Positions 12,569 to 16,371 of a DNA stretch of 16,371 bases are shown one piece after another. A program made the translations under genes and the position numbers. The stretch's first letter is position 1. Each line of letters begins with the position of its first letter. Source of the DNA: an uncultured Eubacteriales bacterium (GTDB lineage: Bacteria; Bacillota; Clostridia; Christensenellales; Borkfalkiaceae); contig UQZE01000036.1 of NCBI GenBank assembly GCA_900545325.1, forward strand, positions 1-16,371. The letters run 5' to 3'. The notes beneath the pieces were generated by a model. That model saw only the letters and a program-made list of their open reading frames with translations. It ran no database searches and was not told where the DNA came from.

Positions 12569-13126
12569 ATGAAGAAATTCTTCAAAGAGTTCAAAGCGTT
12601 CATCACGCGCGGCAACGTGATCGACATGGCTGTCGGCGTGATCGTCGGCGGCGCGTTCACCGCCATCGTTACCGCTTTGACGAGCAGCGTATTCCAGCCC
12701 CTCGTGAACTGGGCGCTCGCGGGTGCGGGCGGCGGTCTGGAAAGCGCGGTAACCATGCTGAAACCCGTCCTCGACGAGGCGGGCGCGATCGACATGAGCA
12801 AGTCCATCTACATAGACTGGGGCGCGGTCGTTACGGCCGTACTTAACTTTCTGATCATCGCGCTCATCCTGTTTTCGATCGTCAAGGCGATCAACAAGCT
12901 GCACGAGATGGGCAAGCCGCAATATTACGGTTACACCAAGGCGGAATACCGCGAGATGCGCCGTTCGGGCAAGAGCGAGGAAGAGATAGAAAAGCTCGCC
13001 GCCGCGCGCGACGCCGCTGCCGCCGAGGCCAAGAAAGCCGCGGACGAAGAGGCGAAAAAGCACACCGCGGAATATCTGCTTGAAGAGATCAAAAATCTCC
13101 TCGAAAAACAGGCGGAAAGCAAATAA
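12569..13126 (+). CDS. mscL: large-conductance mechanosensitive channel MscL (185 aa)
   Basis: A homopentameric membrane channel that opens under tension and releases solutes on osmotic down-shock. The start is characteristic: MKKFFKEFKAFITRGNVIDM (1-20), with the first pore helix continuing through AVGVIVGGAFTAIVTALTSS. The external loop (about 45-78) leads to the second helix WGAVVTAVLNFLIIALILFS (90-109). The cytoplasmic tail (about 118-185) is longer than usual for the family (most are 130-150 residues) and forms an Ala/Glu/Lys-rich coiled coil. ATG 12569 follows GGAG at 12555-12558; an in-frame ATG at 12548 lies before that site. It is last in the plus-strand run and ends at a strong terminator. 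Confidence 0.95.
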   Translation: MKKFFKEFKAFITRGNVIDMAVGVIVGGAFTAIVTALTSSVFQPLVNWALAGAGGGLESAVTMLKPVLDEAGAIDMSKSIYIDWGAVVTAVLNFLIIALILFSIVKAINKLHEMGKPQYYGYTKAEYREMRRSGKSEEEIEKLAAARDAAAAEAKKAADEEAKKHTAEYLLEEIKNLLEKQAESK

Positions 13127-13134
13127 AAAATATC

Positions 13135-13161
13135 CCCGCGGCAAAGCCGCGGGTTTTTTTT
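13135..13161. terminator. bidirectional rho-independent terminator between mscL and mgtE
   Basis: CCCGCGGC (13135-13142) and GCCGCGGG (13146-13153) pair around AAA, followed by eight T (13154-13161) on the plus strand. The A-rich flank at 13124-13130 supplies a U-tract for the minus strand. The plus-strand T-run overlaps the mgtE stop codon (13160-13162), so the genes converge with no spare sequence. Confidence 0.92.
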
Positions 13162-14542
13162 ACAAAAGCGCGAGCGCTATGTTGCAGTAGATCATCAAGG
13201 AAAGCGCGTCCACGATGGTGGTGATGAACGGGCTCGCCATGACGGCGGGGTCGAGCTTGCATTTTTTCGCCAGCAGGGGGAGAGAACAGCCCACGATTTT
13301 GGAAATGACCACGGTGATGGCGAGGCAGAGCGATACCACGAAAGATATCTGCACGGTATAGCCGTAGCCGAAAATGAGCTTGTCGATCAGCAGCAGTTTC
13401 GCAAAGCACACCAGTCCGAGCGTTGCCGCCAGCATGACGCCGACGCGCAGTTCCTTCCACATGACCTTGAATATGTCGCCGAATTTGAGTTCGTTGAGCG
13501 CGATGCCGCGTATCACGGTTACGGAGGCCTGCGAACCTGCGTTTCCGCCGGAATCCATCATCATGGGCACGCAGGCGATGAGCAGAGAGCCTATAAGCCC
13601 GCCGTTCAGCTGGCTGAGTTCGCCCTCGTAGGTGTTGAGGATCAGACCGGTGAAAGTCGCGGAGATCATGAGTATCAAAAGCCACGGCGCGCGGTTAAGC
13701 CATATGCGGAACGGACTGGTCTTTAAGTAAGGCTTGTCGTCGGGCGTGATGGCCGCCATGATCTGGATATCTTCGGTCGCCTCTTCCTGCAATACGTCTA
13801 CGGCGTCGTCTACCGTGATGATGCCCACGATGCAGCCTTCCTTGTCGATGACGGGCAGGGCCAGGTGCGAATACTTTTGGAACATCAGCGCGACCTGCTC
13901 CTTGTCTTCCAGCGTTTCTATGGAAACGACGTTGGTCGTCATGATGTGTTCCACCAGCGTTTCCTTTTCCGCAAGGAGCAGGTCCTTGACGGTTACCACG
14001 CCGATGAGCTGTTTTTTTACGTTGGTGACGTAACAGGTGTATATCGTTTCCTTGTTCACGCCCGTGCGGCGTATCTTGTCGAACGCCTCCGATACCGTCA
14101 TGCCGGCGGAAAGCGACACGAATTCGGGCGTCATCAGCGAGCCTGCGCTGTCGTCCGGATATTCGAGCAGTTCGTTAATCGTCCTGCGCTCTTCGGGGTC
14201 GGCGGCGAGCAGTATGCGCTTTACCACGTTCGCGGGCATTTCGTCGATGATGTCCACGGTGTCGTCGAGGAACATATCGTCGATGACTTCCTTGAGTTCT
14301 TTATCGGTAAAGGCTTTGATCAGCTCTTCCTGCGTGTCGGAATCGATTTCCACGAATACGTCCGACGCCAGTCCTTTCGGGAGCAGGCGGAAGAACACGA
14401 TCTGTTCCTTTTCGTCCAGCTCTTCCTCGATAAAAGCCGCGATGTCCGCCGCCTCCATGTCGAGGAGCGTCATTCTGAGATCGGCAAACCGTCGCTTGGT
14501 GAAAAGCTCCAAAAGTTTTTCGAATACGTTTTCTTCTTCCAT
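13160..14542 (-). CDS. mgtE: magnesium transporter MgtE (460 aa)
   Basis: A homodimeric Mg2+ channel of the inner membrane, gated by intracellular Mg2+. The acidic superhelical N domain (about 1-125) is followed by two CBS domains, about 137-195 (starting LMTPEFVSL) and about 200-258 (starting IMTTNVVSI). A connecting helix follows, then five membrane helices from about 285 to 460. The pore signature PMMMDSGGNAGSQAS (326-340) and DPAVMASPFITTIVDA (431-446), with the Mg2+-binding Asp D445, are intact. ATG 14542 is chosen because AAGGAGG precedes it; the frame extends to 14692, but that part is riboswitch RNA. Expression should be controlled by the M-box upstream. Confidence 0.96.
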   Translation of the reverse strand: MEEENVFEKLLELFTKRRFADLRMTLLDMEAADIAAFIEEELDEKEQIVFFRLLPKGLASDVFVEIDSDTQEELIKAFTDKELKEVIDDMFLDDTVDIIDEMPANVVKRILLAADPEERRTINELLEYPDDSAGSLMTPEFVSLSAGMTVSEAFDKIRRTGVNKETIYTCYVTNVKKQLIGVVTVKDLLLAEKETLVEHIMTTNVVSIETLEDKEQVALMFQKYSHLALPVIDKEGCIVGIITVDDAVDVLQEEATEDIQIMAAITPDDKPYLKTSPFRIWLNRAPWLLILMISATFTGLILNTYEGELSQLNGGLIGSLLIACVPMMMDSGGNAGSQASVTVIRGIALNELKFGDIFKVMWKELRVGVMLAATLGLVCFAKLLLIDKLIFGYGYTVQISFVVSLCLAITVVISKIVGCSLPLLAKKCKLDPAVMASPFITTIVDALSLMIYCNIALALL

Positions 14543-14576
14543 ACGGTCTGCCTCCTTGCGTTTTATTTTTGCAAAA

Positions 14577-14775
14577 GAAAAAACCCGCCGCGGCAGGTTT
14601 AAAAAGCTGATTATGGTTTGATTTCCTTGCCATTTGAGCTTTAGCTTCATAGGGCGGTGCAGTTGCGTTAGATCACGCCTTGTTTTCGACATGCTCTGTT
14701 GACCAGCTCACAGTGTCTCCACCGTTACGCGGCAGCAACCCATATCCCTATGGTAGCCTTACCTACCGGAAGTTA
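14577..14775 (-). promoter_or_regulatory. M-box (ykoK-type) Mg2+ riboswitch with terminator, controlling mgtE
   Basis: On the minus strand the leader carries the conserved M-box blocks in order: a GTAGGTAAGGCTACC segment (14756-14770), GTTGCTGCCGC (14730-14740), GGTCAACAGAGC (about 14693-14704), and the 3' conserved GAAGCTAAAGCTC (about 14637-14649). A GC-rich terminator hairpin follows (14581-14600, AAACCTGCC/GGCGGGTTT), ending in six T (complement of 14578-14583). In this class, Mg2+ binding folds the aptamer and allows the terminator to form, so mgtE is read mainly when Mg2+ is low. The ends of the aptamer are approximate. Confidence 0.93.
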
Positions 14776-14794
14776 TTTTCTTTTTTGCTTTAAC

Positions 14795-14824
14795 AGTTTA
14801 ATACTTTTGTATGTTCTTTGTCAA
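14795..14824 (-). promoter_or_regulatory. sigma-A promoter of the mgtE riboswitch transcript
   Basis: On the minus strand a perfect TTGACA (14819-14824) is followed after 18 bases by TAAACT (14795-14800). The start near 14788 lies just before the M-box. The -35 ends six bases after the stop of the upstream gene. Confidence 0.8.
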
Positions 14825-14830
14825 CGGAAT

Positions 14831-15280
14831 TTAATCGTTTTCGTTTATTTTATTGTCATAGACGATCTGCGGATTGATTTCCCGCAGCGCTTTCACGAAC
14901 GCTTCGTGCTTGCTTTCCGCCAGCATGATCACTATGAACTTTTCGTTTTTCATGTACATCACCAGCTTTCCCTGCGCCTTGAAATAGGTGAGTTCGGAAA
15001 TTTCTTCTATCGGGTAAGAAGTGTGGATCAGCCCCATGGAGGAATACAGCTTGCCGTTTTTCACCGTATAATACGGATATACAAGCACGCCCGCGCACAG
15101 CACGAGCAAAAAGAGCGCGAGTGCCACTAACAGTATAAGCAGAATGAGCCGCTGCGTGTTCACGCTCGGCGTTTTTATCAGGTTGATCAGATTGATCACA
15201 GCCGCGAATACGCCGCACACCGCGCCCAGCGCGAGCATGACGATGATATAAACGGGCTGTTTCATGCGGAATTTATTCAT
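14831..15280 (-). CDS. small membrane protein with PH-like (bPH) domain, unknown function (149 aa)
   Basis: Two hydrophobic helices (about 10-33 and 44-68) are followed by a soluble domain. That domain begins YPYYTVKNGKLYSSMG and shows the pattern of bacterial PH-like domains: a short beta-strand series through PIEEISELTYF and KLVMYMKNEKFIVIML, then a C-terminal helix KHEAFVKALREINP (124-137). Such proteins are mostly uncharacterised; some Bacillus relatives are linked to bacteriocin immunity or envelope stress. ATG 15280 follows an AGGTGG ribosome site. The gene has its own promoter with a palindrome in the spacer. It ends six bases before the mgtE promoter without a terminator, so some read-through into the M-box is likely. 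The domain assignment is by pattern only. Confidence 0.72.
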   Translation of the reverse strand: MNKFRMKQPVYIIVMLALGAVCGVFAAVINLINLIKTPSVNTQRLILLILLVALALFLLVLCAGVLVYPYYTVKNGKLYSSMGLIHTSYPIEEISELTYFKAQGKLVMYMKNEKFIVIMLAESKHEAFVKALREINPQIVYDNKINEND

Positions 15281-15301
15281 AAGCCACCTGCCTTTTGTTT
15301 T

Positions 15302-15330
15302 ATTTTAGCACATATGCCGCGGCATATCAA
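15302..15330 (-). promoter_or_regulatory. sigma-A promoter of the PH-like membrane protein gene
   Basis: On the minus strand TTGATA (15325-15330), 17 bases, then TAAAAT (15302-15307), each five of six matches. A perfect 16-base palindrome fills most of the spacer. Confidence 0.78.
15312..15327. promoter_or_regulatory. 16-bp perfect palindrome in promoter spacer, possible operator
   Basis: ATATGCCGCGGCATAT is identical on both strands. It lies between the -10 and -35 of the minus-strand promoter and runs three bases into the -35. A protein bound here would block that promoter. The divergent plus-strand promoter begins 36 bases away. Confidence 0.5.
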
Positions 15331-15362
15331 GAAATTTTAAAATATTTTCCGTTTTTTTGCGC

Positions 15363-15392
15363 TTGCCAAAAGCGGTGCTTTTAGGGTATAAT
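15363..15392 (+). promoter_or_regulatory. sigma-A promoter of the hydratase gene
   Basis: TTGCCA (15363-15368), 18 bases, then a perfect TATAAT (15387-15392). The start near 15399 gives a leader of about 25 bases that holds the CGGAG ribosome site (15411-15415). Confidence 0.72.
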
Positions 15393-15423
15393 GAGTAAAA
15401 ATCGACATTACGGAGAAAATATC

Positions 15424-16371
15424 ATGATAAAACTGCTCGATCGGCCCTGCGTTTACAGGGGCGGAAAACTCGTTAAGGCTGCGGCGGCGGACAAAGCGGC
15501 CGCCTCGCGGACGATGGCGTATAAAATTCTCTCTGCGCACAACGTTTCGGGAAACGACGGGAAACTGAAGATAAAATTCGACGAGATCACCTCGCACGAC
15601 ATCACTTACGTCGGCATCATACAGACGGCGAAGGCCAGCGGGCTGAAGGAATTCCCGCTGCCGTACACCATGACCAACTGCCACAATTCCCTGTGCGCGG
15701 TGGGCGGCACCATCAACGAAGACGATCACGTGTTCGGCCTTTCCGCGGCCAAAAAATACGGCGGGGCGTACGTGCCGCCGCACATCGCGGTCATACATCA
15801 GTACATGCGCGAAAAGCGCGCGTTCGGCGGCGCCATGATCCTGGGGTCCGATTCCCACACCCGTTACGGCGCCATCGGCACCATGGCGGTGGGTGAGGGC
15901 GGCCCCGAACTCGTCAAGCAGCTGCTCGGAAAGACTTACGACATAGACATGCCCGAGATCGTGGCGGTTTACCTCAAAGGCCGCCTGAAAAGGGGCGTAG
16001 GCCCGCACGACGTGGCGCTCGCCCTCGTCAAGGCGGTTTTCAAAAACGGTTTCGTCAAAAACAAGGTCATGGAGTTCGTCGGCCCGGGCATAAAAACGCT
16101 CTCCATGGATTTCAGAAACGGCATAGACGTGATGACCACGGAAACGACCTGCCTTTCCTCGATCTGGGAAACGGACGGCAGGGTGGAAGAATACCTCGCC
16201 TGCCACGGCAGAAAGGAAGCCTTTAAGGAACTGCATCCCGAAGAGGGCGCGTATTACGACGCGGGCATCACGGTCGATCTGAGCGAAGTGGAGCCGATGA
16301 TCGCCCTGCCCTTTCACCCCAGCAACGCCTACACGATACGCGAATTTAAGGAAAACGCATACGAAATCCTC
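15424..16371 (+). CDS. aconitase-superfamily hydratase, N-terminal 316 residues (3' end outside window)
   Basis: ATG 15424 follows CGGAG by eight bases, and the frame is open to the window end. The aconitase alpha-subunit fold is recognisable. VPPHIAVIHQYM (117-128) matches the substrate-approach segment. GSDSHTRYGAIGTMAVGEGG (141-160) is the DSHT signature, and MTTETTCLSSIW (237-248) carries a Cys where family members have an iron-sulfur ligand. An NCHNSLCAVGG segment (85-95) adds two more Cys. The order and spacing resemble the uncharacterised YbhJ-like hydratases (around 750 residues) more than true citrate-cycle aconitase, so the substrate is unknown. No leucine or citrate gene accompanies it. 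It is divergent from the PH-like gene. Confidence 0.85.
   Translation, partial: MIKLLDRPCVYRGGKLVKAAAADKAAASRTMAYKILSAHNVSGNDGKLKIKFDEITSHDITYVGIIQTAKASGLKEFPLPYTMTNCHNSLCAVGGTINEDDHVFGLSAAKKYGGAYVPPHIAVIHQYMREKRAFGGAMILGSDSHTRYGAIGTMAVGEGGPELVKQLLGKTYDIDMPEIVAVYLKGRLKRGVGPHDVALALVKAVFKNGFVKNKVMEFVGPGIKTLSMDFRNGIDVMTTETTCLSSIWETDGRVEEYLACHGRKEAFKELHPEEGAYYDAGITVDLSEVEPMIALPFHPSNAYTIREFKENAYEIL

Noticed and set aside
14543..14692. Upstream extension of mgtE to 14692
   Set aside because: These codons are the M-box aptamer and terminator; AAGGAGG precedes the internal ATG at 14542.
15337..16317. 326-codon minus-strand ORF opposite the hydratase
   Set aside because: Antisense shadow of a well-supported aconitase-fold gene that has its own promoter and ribosome site.
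1..16371. CRISPR array, insertion sequence or phage module
   Set aside because: No spaced direct repeats, transposase, integrase or phage structural gene could be seen anywhere in the window.

Overview
The window looks like chromosomal DNA of a spore-forming-lineage Clostridia/Firmicutes bacterium, possibly an uncultured gut type. The evidence is consensus TTGACA/TATAAT promoters, strong AGGAGG-type ribosome sites, a SpoIVFA/SpoIVFB-like pair, an M-box in front of mgtE, U-tract terminators and an archaeal/eukaryal-type prolyl-tRNA synthetase. Genes are moderately GC-rich and intergenic regions clearly AT-rich. The exact taxon cannot be fixed from this sequence.

Layout. (1) 1-630: the tail of one CDS and two small membrane-anchored ORFs that I do not recognise. 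The second turns abruptly AT-rich in its C-terminal half and may be a broken or fused gene at the edge of an integrated element. (2) 660-929, minus strand: a tRNA-Met(CAU) to tRNA-Glu(UUC) operon with a perfect consensus promoter and its own terminator. (3) 1172-2787: a SpoIVFA-like and SpoIVFB-like (site-2 protease) pair with overlapping frames. (4) 2844-4033: a nitroreductase and a Vat/CatB-type acetyltransferase, translationally coupled, with their own promoter and terminator. (5) 4226-4441: a small XRE-type regulator. It is followed by a convergent gap holding a promoter and large hairpin on the minus strand (candidate small RNA). (6) 4627-6597, minus: transketolase. It is divergent from proS (6917-8344), which is followed by a four-helix membrane protein with a repetitive acidic tail. 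(7) 9378-13126: mnmE, a LysR regulator, uppP, a 38-residue ORF and mscL, all on the plus strand, ending at a strong bidirectional terminator. (8) 13160-14824, minus: mgtE under an M-box Mg2+ riboswitch with a clear promoter. Upstream lies a small PH-like membrane protein gene. (9) 15424-end: the first 316 codons of an aconitase-superfamily hydratase, divergent from the PH-like gene across a 16-bp perfect palindrome.

How the genes fit together. Most are housekeeping: translation and tRNA modification (proS, mnmE, tRNAs), the pentose phosphate pathway (tkt), lipid-carrier recycling (uppP), osmotic protection (mscL), Mg2+ uptake (mgtE) and sporulation signalling (spoIVF). No CRISPR array, insertion sequence, prophage module or obvious defence system is visible. 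The least explained items are the minus-strand promoter/hairpin unit near 4475-4600, the 38-residue ORF between uppP and mscL, the palindrome inside the promoter near 15312-15327, and the compositionally chimeric ORF at 182-589.
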